Shown here: piece by piece, positions 12,600 to 24,548 of the stretch
Layout: each line of letters starts with the position of its first letter
Numbering within the stretch: position 1 is the stretch's first letter
DNA from: Amylostereum areolatum
Taxonomy: Eukaryota; Basidiomycota; Agaricomycetes; Russulales; Stereaceae
Direction: 5' to 3'
Length of the DNA: 64,000 bases
NCBI GenBank assembly: GCA_012932865.1
Contig: SAXG01000030.1
Coordinates: 434,001 to 498,000, forward strand
Translations under genes and position numbers: made by a program
Notes under the pieces: generated by a model
The model's input: the letters and a program-made list of their open reading frames with translations, nothing else
The model's database searches: none
What the model was told of the DNA's origin: nothing

Positions 12600-14146
12600 T
12601 TATGAGCGCGACTGACCGGGCGTTTGCTGCAGGCTCACGACGGCCGCCCAGGTGCGCCGGTAGATTTCCCGCTCGTGATCGCTCAGGCCGGGGGCGGGAT
12701 TCTCTTGTCCCATGCCCATGTTCATCGCGAACTTCATCGCGGTCTGACGAGGGAAGAACATCAGATCTGGCTGGCGCCGCGGACGTAGAAGGAGAGAACA
12801 ACGCACTTGGCGCCACTCGACAAATACTGGGCGACAACACCGACAATATCAGCAAAATAACGACGCGAACGGATACGAGGAGCACCGTTTCGCTTACCGT
12901 CGCTCTTGCTCTCCGAGTGCGCAATAAGGATGATCGCGTGCAGGGTGTCGAGGTAGGAGGCATTCGAGCTTTGCGAGACGAGGTGCTGCGATGACGAAAG
13001 GTAAAAAGGTCCAGAATCAATACACCGCGGGCGCGGGCGGTAGGCACCCCGACTTACCTTCGCGTTGTTCGTATATGTGGCTGCAGCGGCTATCGGACCC
13101 CGGTCTGCCACCGCGGGGCACTGTGAGTATCTAACGCGCAGACGTCAGTCGAATGTTCCAGATGGGTCGAGGATGGGACGGGAGGGCGGGTGCAGACGGA
13201 CCTTGAAGCGTGCGCGGCGATTCCGTTGGCGAGCGCCGGCGCGAGGGTGTTGCTGTACAGACGAGCGGCGATGTCGTCGTACTGCAGGAAGGTAAAGACC
13301 CTGCCGAGGTACTCGAAGAAAATCTGGACGAAGTGGGACATCAGGGACGGGTGGGGAAGCTCAGTGTGGCGGGGGTCGACTGAGGGCTGAGGACGAAGAA
13401 CGATGGTCCGATTGAAAGTCCGCACGAGGGCGGTAAGAGCTCGAGGGATTCTGAGGGGGGGCGCCTGGAAGGCCGGTGGGGAATGTGTAGGGCGAGTAAT
13501 CGGATCGCGTGCCACCGACGGCGGGGAGCGGGGTAGAGGCGAAATAGCTTGTGCTGCGATTGGATCCCGTTAGCCGCGGCGGCGCGGTGGCGGACAAAAA
13601 TAAGACGTGCCGTTGGTCGTTGCCCTCGGGAGAATACCACGTTCCGGAGGATGATTGGGGCGCAGACGAAGCGTAGGGAGAGGGAGGGCCCGAGGGGTAG
13701 CGATGACCGAGCGGGGCCGGGGAATGGGAGTCAGCGTGGATCCAGGCGCTGTCGCCGGGGGGGCTTCTGCGCGCGCCATACATCGGCGCATACGATGGGC
13801 TCCTGTCGTGTGTGCCCGCGCGGTGTGGGGAGGACTGACGGCTGTTGGAGGAAGTCGATCCACCGCTGACGATGCGACTGCGTTCGGCAAAGTAGCGCTC
13901 GCGGTCGCGGAACTCGCAGGAGACGTTGCCGGCCTGGCAGGCTTCGCACTTGTCCTGCGACCTGGTCTGTACACATTTTATCTTCTTGAGACGACTGTGG
14001 AAGGGGGATGAACGGGTGGGTGAGCGGGGGAATGGGTGAAGGAAAGGAGGGACGCACCAGTTGTCGCAGGACGTGACGAGCCTGGGACGCTTCTCCTGGG
14101 TGTGGTTGATCTGGGGGGACTCGTGCACGAAGCGAAGGCTATCCAT
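12600..14146 (-). CDS. Zn(2)Cys(6) fungal transcription factor, 386 aa
   Basis: Minus-strand exons: 14146-14058, 13994-13426, 13379-13202, 13130-13058, 12985-12898, 12826-12807, 12743-12600; all phases close. The binuclear zinc cluster is split by intron 1. Cys27, 30, 37, 46, 49 and 56 follow CX2CX6CX8CX2CX6C with a basic RLKKIK core. A Ser/Pro-rich linker (about 65-220) is followed by the start of the fungal-specific transcription factor domain: a SHFVQIFFEYLGRVF-type segment, then a segment reading QTAMKFAMNMGM and EREIYRRTW. Family members normally continue several hundred residues; this one stops right after the EREIYRRTW motif, so it is short or I have missed 3' exons. Exon 6 is only 20 nt. 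The ATG at 14146 is the nearest in-frame Met before the cluster; an upstream exon is possible. Nuclear regulator; target genes unknown. Confidence 0.82.
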
Positions 14147-15839
14147 TAAGTATGGGGAACGCGAAGAAAAGCAAAGCGCTGTCGAGAGAAGGAAAGGGGC
14201 GGTAAGCGAGAAGAATATGACGAAGGCCATCTTAAATAGCGTCGCGTCATGGTCGTCCCTCCGCCAAAGGACAACCAACGCGGTCAGCGCTCGGCCTGAG
14301 CCTCGAAGGCAAGAGGCTTAGGAAGGCACGGCAGATCGGCGTATTGGCGCAGCAAATTTTGTTAGCCTTCTCTCTTTCACTGCATCGTCTTTTCTTGCGG
14401 ATCGTACCTTGCGACGGGCGAGATCCGACACCCACGGCAACATCCAATCTGCATCCAATTCACGCCCACGGTCTCCCTCATAAACCGACCGTGTCCGAGT
14501 CCGAGTCGTGCCATTATTATGTCAATCGGGCCTCCGTCCACCATCGGCCCATGGACTGCCTGATGGATCGTCGCCGTCTCGACTCGGAAGGTTGGCTTTG
14601 GCGCACGACTCGGACAAGACCCTCCTCCTCGCACACAGCGCCGCGTTGTGCCAAATCGCAGGCAGTGGGCGTCATGACTCACCACATCTCGAGCAGTCTC
14701 TCGGGTCGCGAGACCCCTTCACCCACAACCGGTTCGGTTCGTATCGAACCACCAAACCCCTCTCTGATCACTCGCCAAGCCTGCCACCCACCGCTTCAAT
14801 GGCTTGTGGGACAGACAGCAGTATCGAGTGGATACAAAGCGCAACGTATAGAACCCTTAAAGGAAGCGCCTGCGATGAGTCCACCGCCGCGCCGTGTAAA
14901 CTCGTGGAAAACGAAGGCATGCCTCGCCGAGGGCAGTGTCGTCAAAGCGCGCTCTACTTACCCTTACTCACAGGCATTTGGACACGGCGCGCATCCGAGG
15001 CCGTGACGCTCCGGCACGCTCAGACGAGAATAGCACGCCCTGCACGGCACCCCGTTGGCACCAGAGCAACATCCGATATTATGTAGCGTCACTGACATAC
15101 ACCTGAACTTCGAACTTGCATTCATTGGCACCATGCGCCCAAACGTAACCAGTTGTCGTGAAACGATCGAAAACTTCGACTACGCTCGGTACGAGACAGG
15201 ACCGACGGGCACATGTGGATGTCGCAGCGTTGCGGTCAGCGAACTCGGATATCAAACACAATGGACTATACAGCATCCCGCATCGGCGGTCTCAGGTGAT
15301 ACGCAAAGCACCCTAGCTCAAACCTGGTGGGTTTCTCTCGCGACCCACAGGGTCAATAAAGCACCGTAATATACTTGAGCGCGGCTGAAGCCACCGTCGC
15401 GCGCTGGAATTGATCAAGATCAAAAGCGGGCGAGTCTCCAGTCCGCGTCCTGGACTGCAGCCATCTGGTAAGTAAGTGTGTGGGTGGCGGCGTTGACGCG
15501 TCTCCCCAGAGTCCCCACCGGCGTTGCCCTCGAATGCGAGGGGTACGTCTAGGACTCTATGCTAAGTTATCAGGACTCGGATGCCTATCTCCGGAAGGGA
15601 ATCCGCACATCCTCGACATTCTAGCACCTGTCAAATAGAATAGCGTGCATTACGGGCAAACATGATGATGAAATCCCGACCGCGGGCGAAATCGCTTTTT
15701 TTACAGTCCCGCCGTATGAGGGACTCCGCAACCCCGACCGTTTCCCCGCCCGCGAGCCCCGCTCTCCGGTCAACGTCGTCGATTGCGATAATCTGCGTCG
15801 TCCGGCCCTTGAGCTTGGGCCGCGGGGTCCTCGTCGGCG
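14147..15839. other. spacer upstream of the Zn2Cys6 gene and downstream of the SLC35 gene
   Basis: No gene recognised; frames such as 14344-15006 plus have no motifs. The divergent promoter of the transcription factor should lie at 14147-14600. Confidence 0.5.
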
Positions 15840-17675
15840 CTAAACACCACGTCGGTAGGGGCGGTCGGCGGGCGTCGATCGCGTTCCTGGATGGGGTGAG
15901 ACGGGGGCAAGTAAGTAAGTGACAGGGTCACTTTGGCTGGGATATCCGGACGCGCAGAGATCGTCGGGCGGTTCAGCGGGCTGGAACGACTCGGAGCGCG
16001 GGAGGGGAACGCGATAGAGGGGGTCACTCGCCTGTTCGTGCATGACGAGGGGCACGTCGTCGCTCGCGAGGTGGTGATATCCGTTGCCGTCGAGATCGAC
16101 CTCGACTTCGTCTGATATGAGCCGACCATGTGCGTCCAGCGGGATCGGGGAGTCGATGGTTCTTCGGTACTTGTGGTAGGTGAAAAGGGCGATGCCTGCG
16201 CACAGGGCAGGGACGGCGAGTCGCGCCGGCGATATTGAGAGCAAAGATGCGGAAGACAAGAGCGATCGGAGGAGGGAAGGTGGCGACGCGAAGGCATCGT
16301 AAGAAGCAAGGAAGAAGAGTTGGAAGGGGGGGGGGGGGAAACTCACCGCAGACGGTTATGGCGACGCCCGTGATATTGAGGGGGGTCAGCTCGTCTCCGA
16401 AGAACCACGCGGAGAATGAGATGGTGGTGACCTCTTTTGCTATTCCTGCAATCGACATTGGAATGACGCCCGTCCGCTGTATGATGCTGATGAGGAGGAA
16501 GCCAATTCGCGATCAGATATGCATACGAACAAGCTCCAACGACCAGACGTACCTGTACTCGCTGAGAACCATACCGAAAGCTAAGGTGCCCGGAAGGAAG
16601 AGAAGGAACAGCGTCCGGAGGGAGGTGCTCATGCCATCGAAGAAAGGTCCACCGAGGAGTGTGCTCCAAGAATCTAGGAAGATGCTCACAAGGCCTACAG
16701 TGAGGCCCATGATAGGCGAGAGCCAGAATATTGCAGCCGCAGGGTTGTCCATCCCGACTTTCTTGTCGCGCATGAGAAGCTGGGTGAGGGCCCAGCGGAG
16801 ACCACCAAGGGCGCTGGCGGACAAGACGAGGATAAGGCCGGACAGGACGAAATGGGTTTCGGTCGCGACCATGAGGAGAACGCCGGAGAAGATGAGGAAA
16901 ATGACGCCGATGAGGCGGAAGGAGAATGATTCCAGACGAAAAAGGAAGGCAAAGAGAAGGACGAAGATTAAGGACGAGGATTTACACATAGCTGAATTCG
17001 AGGAGGTTGAGAATGGGAGCGCAATACACGAGGAGAAGGTACACACTGTAGAAGGAGAGCGTGATCGTCCGTAGGGAAAGGTTTGACAATCCTATGTCTA
17101 GGCCTGTGGTCACAGCCGTGGGCACGGCTTTGCGACTGAACGAATCGACAGGTCAGCACTGGCACATGAGGTTGAGACAAACACAAAGAGGACTGTAGTC
17201 ATCCTCGTCCTGATCATGCTCCCTAGAACCTCTTCCGCACGACAGGCGCGATGAATAACAAAAAACCCACCCGTAATCGCTCCGTGAGGGCGTATGTTGT
17301 GGATGAAACGTCTTGGGCCATCCAAATCGCAAAACGGCGGCAAGGATAAACTGAACGAACATGTGCAGCATGGTCACGAACAAGGGGAACGGGAATCCGA
17401 AGTGCTCCGGGGAAAACATCCACTTGTTGTACAGCGACAGCACCAGCGCGAACACGAACCTGCACATCAACGCAGTAAGCTTCGGACAGGCAAAGCGAGG
17501 AAGAATGGAAAGCGCACCAGGAGCCCATGAAAAGCGCGTTCACCATCGCGTTCCGCCACCATAACCGTTTCTTCTCCGCTACCGACGCCAGGTGCTGATC
17601 TTGCCCCGGGTAGTCCAGCTCGTCGTCCAACTCCTCCACTCCAACTCCATCTCCAGAACCGTTCCGGTCCGCCAT
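15840..17675 (-). CDS. SLC35C2-like TPT/DUF250-family nucleotide-sugar transporter, 456 aa
   Basis: Minus exons: 17675-17518, 17459-17271, 17135-17047, 16991-16553, 16486-16347, 16195-15840; phases close. After a hydrophilic N-terminus (about 50 residues) the protein shows about ten hydrophobic helices. Family landmarks are LYNKWMFSPEHF in helix 1, FVTMLHMFVQF in helix 2, VPTAVTTGLDIGLSN, SFYTMCKSSSLIFVLLFAF, ASALGGLRWALTQLLM, and SIAGIAKEVTTISFSAWFFGDELTPLN near the last helices. The GLRWALTQLLM and SIAGIAKEV motifs match SLC35C2/Ymd8-type members rather than plain triose-phosphate transporters. A Golgi/ER location and nucleotide-sugar transport are known for the group; the substrate cannot be read from sequence. 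The hydrophilic tail (about 110 residues) has no recognised domain. Confidence 0.88.
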
Positions 17676-18665
17676 ATGACTTCTTAAGAGCAGGAATTAT
17701 GTTGAGAACATGAGGTAGAAGGGAAGTGTCGGTGGGTATGCGACGCTGACGGAAGGGTGAAGTTCAAGCGCACTGCGTTGTCTGCTCTCGACCGTCTCGA
17801 GGACGGGCGTGGCGGTGAGTGACATGTCACGGAATGTGATGTAACACTTCGTTACGTTACGTTACGTCACCCCTCTTCCTTCAACTTCAAATTGGGCGGT
17901 TTTGCTGCTTGCAGCAAGTACAAGTACCAACATACGCGCCCATGTAAAATATCTCTCTTTGCTGCCAAAGAGTATCGGTGTGATCTGAAACACGAGAAAC
18001 AGACACCGCACTCAACTCCAAGACAGATTCTAAGTAAGGTCAATTTTGTTTGATCCACCCTACCATCTGCCAACGGGGCGGCCTGACCCAGAAAAATCTG
18101 CGGCCTGGCCCGAAAAATCTGACCAGGTCCACCAGGGTCCACCCACGGCGAAAAATTCACACCGCAAACAGCACGGTATGTATGTAAGTATAGAATAAGT
18201 ATGCCGAGCTGTCGGTGATCTACGTCACCCTGATGGCCGACTCGGAAAGCCTATACGATTATGTCCTGCTCGAATTCAGTTGTGCGCGTGGCGCCCGACG
18301 AAGGGTGGGTTCGATAACGTGTGCTCACTGACTGTACAATCACAATCACCAGCACGCCGAGGGTCTCACACCGAACCCCCAGACCGAACCGCTCGTCCGT
18401 TCCAAAAGACATGCGTATGAAAAGGGAAAAACGTAAGCATGCGCGTATCATTCCCCAGTGGACGTCTCCCCGTCGGCAGGCAACCCGTCTGCAACGGCCA
18501 CCTTGCCCAACGATGTCTGAGTTGCAGCGGCGCTGGGCGCGCTCAAATGTTTAGGGTCGCGCCTGGGAGAAAAATCGGAATGGATCGTCACGTAGGCGTA
18601 TCATGCAACGAAATTGAAAAAAGGAAGAAGGCGGTGGTGGTGGCCATGGAGAGAACGAAGAGGGC
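17676..18665. other. spacer with short direct repeats
   Basis: Holds a GTTAC tandem run (about 17852-17870) and a short direct duplication containing GAAAAATCTG at about 18075-18120. No gene seen. Confidence 0.55.
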
Positions 18666-19145
18666 TCACCATGTGCGCCAGTGATCGAACTGTTTTTGGT
18701 TCAGAGCCTCGCGCAGGTCGTCCTTGCCGACTTCGGCACGGAATTGAGCATTCTGCAGGAGTTCGAGGTGGTGAAGCGCGTGCGGGTACCTGCGATCGCA
18801 ACATTTTTTTTTGTACGACGCAAGATAAAAACGTGAACGGGTAAGAACGGCGAGAGGGGAGACGCACGCAGGTGGGAGTATGTGAGGGGGGGAGGGGACG
18901 CACTGTATGAAGCGCGCGTAATCCTTCTCTTTCCAATAAAGCAGATACGCGAGATAGTTTATGAAGGCTGGTTGGTGGAGCACACCCTGTTGCGCCAGAG
19001 AATGCAGATAAAATGGGTTCGCGAGCGCCTGGACGAACTCGAGCTCAAGCTCAAACCGTGCGCGATTGTTCTCCCGCGCTGGATCGACGACGCTGGGAGG
19101 GTCGGGCGGTACGGCAGAGGGGCTCCTCGGAGGCGTTTGGGCCAT
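18666..19145 (-). CDS. MED31: Mediator complex subunit 31 (Soh1)
   Basis: Two exons on the minus strand, 19145-18904 and 18789-18666, giving 121 aa, the usual size for the family. The conserved four-helix core is obvious: RFELELEFVQALANPFYLH, then a segment containing QPAFINYLAYLLYWKE, KDYARFIQYPHALHHLELLQ and the closing QFRAEV. Mediator links transcription factors with RNA polymerase II; Med31 sits in the middle module with Med7. The intron falls inside the FIQ|YPHAL motif, and splicing it restores the motif exactly. The open frame extends upstream of the chosen ATG, but the family begins at about this Met. Divergent from UCHL5. Confidence 0.95.
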   Translation of the reverse strand: MAQTPPRSPSAVPPDPPSVVDPARENNRARFELELEFVQALANPFYLHSLAQQGVLHQPAFINYLAYLLYWKEKDYARFIQCVPSPPHILPPACVSPLAVLTRSRFYLASYKKKCCDRRYPHALHHLELLQNAQFRAEVGKDDLREALNQKQFDHWRTW

Positions 19146-19645
19146 CGACTCGTCTCGGTCTTGCCTGATCCTGTTCGGAGAAAAACTTGGTGTCAGGGAG
19201 AACGCAAGGGGGGGTGGGGGGTAGGTAATTACAAAGGCTCGGCAATGCGGGATGAGTAAGGCGATCTGGGGAAGAACGGAGTCGCGGGGAGTCGCGGGGA
19301 AGAGGGCGTGCGATCTAGTGAATAGAAAGGATAGTGCGGGCGTAGCGCGCCGTTCTGTGCGTGCATGACAGACATGGTCCGAGTCGCGCGTTACGAGCGT
19401 GTATTCCTGTGAGAGAGGGATACGCATGAGTCGTGTCGATGATAAGTACCTTTTGGCTTGCGCGCTGTAGTGGGAGGTGAGTGAGAAGACGAACGAGGAG
19501 TGCGACTTGGAAATTGCGAGCGTCTGATCAAACAGATGCTCTCCCACGATCACGCTCGACGCGACACGCGTCGTGCCAGCGCCATCCTCCGTCCCATCCT
19601 CCCTCTCCTCCTTCTCTCCCACCATATCCGATTTTGAACTTCAAA
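19146..19645. promoter_or_regulatory. divergent promoter region MED31 / UCHL5
   Basis: A 500-bp gap separates the two start codons. A pyrimidine-rich CCTCCCTCTCCTCC tract (about 19595-19615) lies just upstream of the UCHL5 ATG. No other gene seen. Confidence 0.45.
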
Positions 19646-20838
19646 ATGTCTGAAGACGACGACTCGAGCGGGTGGCAGCTGACCGAATCTGACCCCGGCG
19701 TCTTCACGTGCGTCTTCACCGATCCAAGTTGACCGAAAATCTGAACCACTTCACATCCTCAGCGAGCTCCTCAAAACGCTCGGTGTCCCGCTCGTCGTCG
19801 ACGATCTATATTCTCTCGACGCGGGCTCTCTCACGCCTCTCCAGCCCCTCCGCGCCCTCATCTTCCTCTTCAAATGGCTTCCAGGCGCAGGCGAGCCCTC
19901 CAGCACCGGCGGCACCTACGACGAAGATTTCCCGGGGTTCTTCGCCCACCAAGTCGTCAACAACGCCTGCGCCACCCTCGCTGTCCTCAACGCCCTCGGA
20001 AATATCCCAGAGCTCCCCCAAGGCCAGCCCCTCGCCGATCTCATCTCCTTCACCACCGGCATGGACGCCCAGACAAGGGGAATGGTCGTCACGAGTGCGG
20101 ACTGGCTGCGCGAGGCCCACAACGCGTTGTCCCCGCCCGCCGCGATCTCCCTCGACGGCCTCAACCTCCCCAAAACGACCGAGGACGCGTACCATTTCGT
20201 GGTCTATCTCCCCGCCCTCGGGTCCGTGTACGAGCTCGACGGGCTGAAGCCGTCCCCGATCCGGCACGGGGCGTACCAGACCCAGGGCGAGGGATGGATC
20301 CACAAAGCGCGGTGCGTGCCCTTCGTTCGCGTCCGGTCTCATCGTGTCTAACCATGTGTGTAGGGAGGTCATCGAGGCGCGCATCGCGACGTACCCCGCA
20401 GGCGCGGTACGTTCTCTTTCTCCCCCTCGAGCTGCCTCTCTTCTGAATCGACGGCGTCCAAGCTCGAGTTTAGCCTGTTGGCCCTCCACGACGACCCGCT
20501 TCCCGCCCTACAACAGCAGCTTCAAGCCTTCCAGCAATCCGGGAATGGTGCTGCCGCGGCCGAGGTGGCGCAGCAGCTTGCGAACGAGAACGCGAAGCGA
20601 GAGCGATGGGCGGTGCGTCTTTCCATCCTCCTCCTCGTAGTTTCCTTCTCTGACGGTTCGTTGCCAGTTCGAAAACAGCCTTCGACGGCACAATCACCTT
20701 GGCCTCATCCACGCGCTCCTCGTCGCGCTCGGGAAATCGGGACGGCTCGTGGGTGCGACGGAGGGCGCGCGGACGGCGATGCGGCAGCGAGTGGAGGCGC
20801 GGAGAGCAAAGGGACAATCGGCGATGGATGAGGATTGA
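19646..20838 (+). CDS. UCHL5: ubiquitin carboxyl-terminal hydrolase, UCH37/UCHL5 type (peptidase C12)
   Basis: Five exons: 19646-19707, 19763-20311, 20364-20406, 20463-20612, 20668-20838; 324 aa, near the human length of about 329. The full catalytic set is present: oxyanion Gln84, nucleophile Cys90 (HQVVNNAC), His165 (DAYHFVVYLP) and Asp180 (YELDGL). The C-terminal extension is rich in Gln/Ala/Glu helix (about 235-270) and ends in the FENSLRRHNHLGLIHALL segment that corresponds to the UCH37-like/ULD tail, which binds Rpn13 at the proteasome or INO80 in animals. Role: trimming of ubiquitin chains in proteasome or chromatin complexes. The partner cannot be told from sequence. The symbol is the animal orthologue name (fission yeast uch2). 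Confidence 0.94.
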
Positions 20839-21433
20839 TTACGAGGGAGCCTCGAGCTATAGCAATGCCCCGGCGGATGGTTGGCGTGATGTGTAGCATT
20901 CTTATTGAACACTTCGCGTTGTCCGTCCGAAAGAAAACGACAATGTAACTGTACACAGCTGAACCACGCGCCGTCGCATCGGTCACTAGGTTGGTGGACA
21001 GGCCCTTTCCCTTTCTTCCATTCTTCTTGTCTCTCTATTTGTTCCCTGCAAACAAGGTTCCCTGTTATCTGCCCACCCACCGTCGGTCGAAATAGACTTT
21101 AAACAGGAAAAAAAAAAAATCTACCCACCCATCTTGACCGTGTATTCTCATTCCCTTCTCCCTTAAATTAACAACTTCCTGTCATTTCCCTCGTTTGGAC
21201 CCACAGATGACATGCGACAGTTTGTAACGAAGTCGAGTGCCGAATGGCCCATCTATCCATGGAGCATGGAGGCCCGTGGCCTGACATAGTATATGCGTAG
21301 ACGGTCCTTGCGATCGTTCAATAACCTTTGAACTGAGTGGGGGAAGTCCGGCTCGCACTGCAGCATGTCACCAAGCTTTTGCTGTGGCCCTTCCAATTAA
21401 ATCAAAATCAACGATTCTTGAAGACTCGTACTA
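20839..21433. other. spacer between convergent UCHL5 and F-box genes
   Basis: Contains an A run at about 21110 and AT-richer sequence consistent with two 3' ends. No gene recognised. Confidence 0.5.
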
Positions 21434-23249
21434 CTACCTCGCGGCTCTGACTCCCCAGTTTGTCGTCCAACCCTCCGGCCACATGCACCACCACCTCTCC
21501 TTCTCTTCCTCTCCCCCTCCCTCCCCCCTCCCCTTCCCCTTATCCAAACCCCCTTCCACCTTCCCGAGCCCCCCAAAGGGCCCGACCACCCCTATCCATG
21601 TTCTTACCGCGCTCCCTCCCTCCATTCGCATGTTTGACCACCATCGTCCGCCGCAGCGATCGTACCGCCCCGTTATCGTGAAGGCGTGTCCGTGCTCGTC
21701 TGTTCCGGTACCGCGGACGAAGATGGATCCCATGAGGGGTGTAGCGGGAGTGGAGAGATTGGCAGAAGGAGAAGAAACGCGACAGAGCGTAAACGCTACC
21801 GGCGTCCGCCTCGTCCCCACATATCCCTGCACCTCGCCCGAAGGCCCATATACCCGTATATCAAACGCGTGGCCCGTCCATGGTATGCCCTTTGACCCAT
21901 CGCCCTCGAACAGGGCGTCCAGAGGCGTTCGTGCGGTTGGTGACTTTAACCAGCCCTCGTCTTCGTCTTCGTCGTCATTGCCCCCTCTTTCGTCTTCGTC
22001 CCCAGCCCCAAACCCCGGCCCACTCCACACCGCACCGGCAGGAAACACAGGCACGTCCGTCGGCCCGTCCCGCTTCAGATCAACGTGAACGAGGACGAAG
22101 AGGAGGTTAAAGAGCGCGTTGGACCGCGCGCGGGTTTCGTTCGAGGATGCTTGGCGCTCGCGGTCAGGATCCGTGCGCTCATGGCCTTGCTCGAGGAGGG
22201 GAGGCGCGCAGAGCTCGCGGTAGAGTTCGCGCGCTGGTCCTGCGGCGGATAGACGCGCGAAAAGCGTGGGCCAAAGCGCGTCCTCGATGCCCTCCAGCAG
22301 TCCCTCGACCGCGGCGCGATCGCCTGACAGCGGCGCGCGTTCGGTCAAAAGTGCAGAATGCAGGGGACGAGGAGGGCGCACCGAGCAGCAGCAGATTCCC
22401 AACGCACGCGCACGCGCGCTCGAAGGACGCGCAATCATCCGCGCTCGTGCTCGAGCCGCGGAGGTGGGGTGCGAGACAGCGCACGAGGACGCAACGAAGG
22501 ACAGTGCGCCAGATGGGACGGTAGGCGGGTTGTAGGAGGGTCGGGATCGTGCGTGCGCCTGTTGTGGGGGGGAGGGGGGGTGAGAAGGGGGACGAGACGA
22601 GGGGGAGGGAGGGGGGAGACGTACGATGTCGGACGAGGAGCGCGGGGAGGACCTCGCCGATATCCTCGAGCCAGGCGTACATTTTCAGCCCGTGGAGGGC
22701 GTGCGTGCCGTCCCACGCGTCGCAATCGAACATCTCGTTCTCCAGCTTGTCGTCGTCGTCGTCACGGGCGTTGGTGCTGAGCACTCCATCGCGGTCAAGC
22801 TCGCGGTCCGGTTGGTCGTCCTCGTCCTTGCCGTATGCGTTTGCGTTTGCATCTTCGTCCTGGGTATATCCCGAGTCCAACAACGGTGCGAGGAAGTACC
22901 CCTCCGACGCCGCCTCCTCGAGCAGCCGTGCGACCTGCGCATGCACCCGCTCGACGGTCTGCCACTTGCGTAGCCGATTCTCCTGTCGCTCCTGGACTCC
23001 TTCTCCCCCTTTGTGGTTTCCCTCTCCCCTCTCTCGTTCATCGTCGGCTCCAGCTGCCCCTCCCTCGTCACCGCTCTCCCACCCCTCCACATCCCACCCC
23101 GCCCGTTCCACCCGCTGTTTATTCACCTCCGGGTCCCTCACCGCGGCGTGGAGCGCGTGGTTAGTGGACGCGAGGGAGGTGAGGTCGGCTGAGGCGGGGA
23201 GGTGGAGGGCGATAGTGCGGAGGAGGGCGGGCGAGAGGTTCGAGAGCAT
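21434..23249 (-). CDS. F-box-like protein, 563 aa
   Basis: Minus exons: 23249-22625, 22558-22382, 22323-21434; introns of 66 and 58 nt, phases close. Residues about 3-40 (LSPALLRTIALHLPASADL, then a segment with TSLASTNHALH) match the F-box pattern, a Skp1-binding module of SCF ubiquitin ligases. An acidic Asp/Glu-rich low-complexity region follows (about 60-190). The C-terminal 250 residues contain Gly/Trp/Arg-rich strands (FDIRVYGPSGEVQGYVGT, TITGRYDRCGGRWWSNMRM, GVVGPFGGL) that look like a beta-rich substrate-binding domain which I do not recognise. Divergent from IMP dehydrogenase with a 1.3 kb spacer. Likely a substrate adaptor; substrate unknown. Confidence 0.75.
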
Positions 23250-24548
23250 GATGCCGTGCTAGGTGTGCGCGTGCGCGGTGTATGCCTGCGTGCACCCTCG
23301 AGTGAGATGTGTGCAGAGGAAGGGAAAGGAAAAACGGGCTGAGAAAGAGACGCACTGATGCCCACGGCCTGCATAACCGACGGCTATGCGTTCAAACGCT
23401 CGCGTTGCGAGGGTCACGAGGCGTTGGTCCACCGCGGAATCAGTGGATACATCCCGACTGCCAGCCGCGCAGCGCGCCTGTTGTGCGCGGGCGTGCGATG
23501 AAACAGAAGATGAGAAGACGGTCGGGTGAGGACAGGCGAGGGTAGGGCCGTCGCGTCGCCAGATCAGATGGTCGTGGTCGGTGGTCAACTTGTGTGAACT
23601 CAGTGAAGTTCACGCGCCTCGCACGATTCGCAATCGGCAACGCACACCTTGTCCAGCCCCAACTCGCCGAGTCGCCTCTCAGCGGCCTTCCCAAGAGAAC
23701 GAGATACATTTCGTCGGTTATTTACACCAAGCATGTACCATTTAATGTGCAGCCCCGTTTGCGGTCCAACAATTCGATCCAACGCCCGCAATAGGTAGCG
23801 CTCGACCTTCGGGCGTGCTCCGTTGAGCTCGTTCAACTCCTTACTAGTACTGCCGGTAGCGAGCACCAAGTGGCAAACGCCAACCGATGCAGCACTTCTC
23901 ACGCTGCGGAAGTCTGAGACCGGAGAGGGCCCATGTCACAAACGGACGCCTTGAGATTGGAAACGCTCTCTCCCTCTCCCTCTCGCCAGCGCGCGATGTG
24001 CGCGCATAGCGCCGGCGTGACGTCCAGCCCCGCCCGAGAACGGTATTCGCGACGAAGAGTGCGTTGTCGATGTTGTCACTGGTACTCTGAGGGCGCGTGG
24101 TTGGTTGTCGCGCAACGAGCGCATAACTGGAGCGTCGTACCAGACAGAAATCCTCCGGGCACATTATCTCGCCGGATAACAAGACATATAGAGGTCCACG
24201 TACCACGCAGTAATCGTAGAGGCTCTAAGCCAACTGTACCGCATGTGCAGTGACGAGGATCCATGTCTGCTACCTGAAAGCCGCGAACTTCAGGATCAAC
24301 GACTGGCTTGGACTATGTACCGGTCCTATTTCCAGGTCAGCTCGACAGGGGATTTTTCAAGCTGGACGTCCGTGGATTCATACTTATATCTGGGATGGTT
24401 TGCAATGGGTGCAAGGAGCTTGAGCCAGCTGAGATTATTTAATTCGGCAACTGCCGACCACGGGAGGATGACTGGACTGTTTTTTTCTGCGGAACATACG
24501 GGGCAACTTGACCCTGCCCTCCACCTCCACTCCTCTCCTCACGCCCTC
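23250..24548. promoter_or_regulatory. divergent upstream region F-box gene / IMP dehydrogenase
   Basis: A 1.3 kb spacer with no gene seen. The reading frame of IMPDH is open upstream to 24243, but this part lacks family similarity and is treated as leader. Confidence 0.45.

Noticed and set aside
20061..20446. Overlapping Arg/Pro-rich frames across the UCHL5 exon
   Set aside because: Shadows of the UCHL5 coding sequence in other frames.
24243..24548. N-terminal extension of IMP dehydrogenase from Met at 24243
   Set aside because: Same frame but no similarity to the family and no host codon bias; the Met at 24549 starts exactly where family homology begins.
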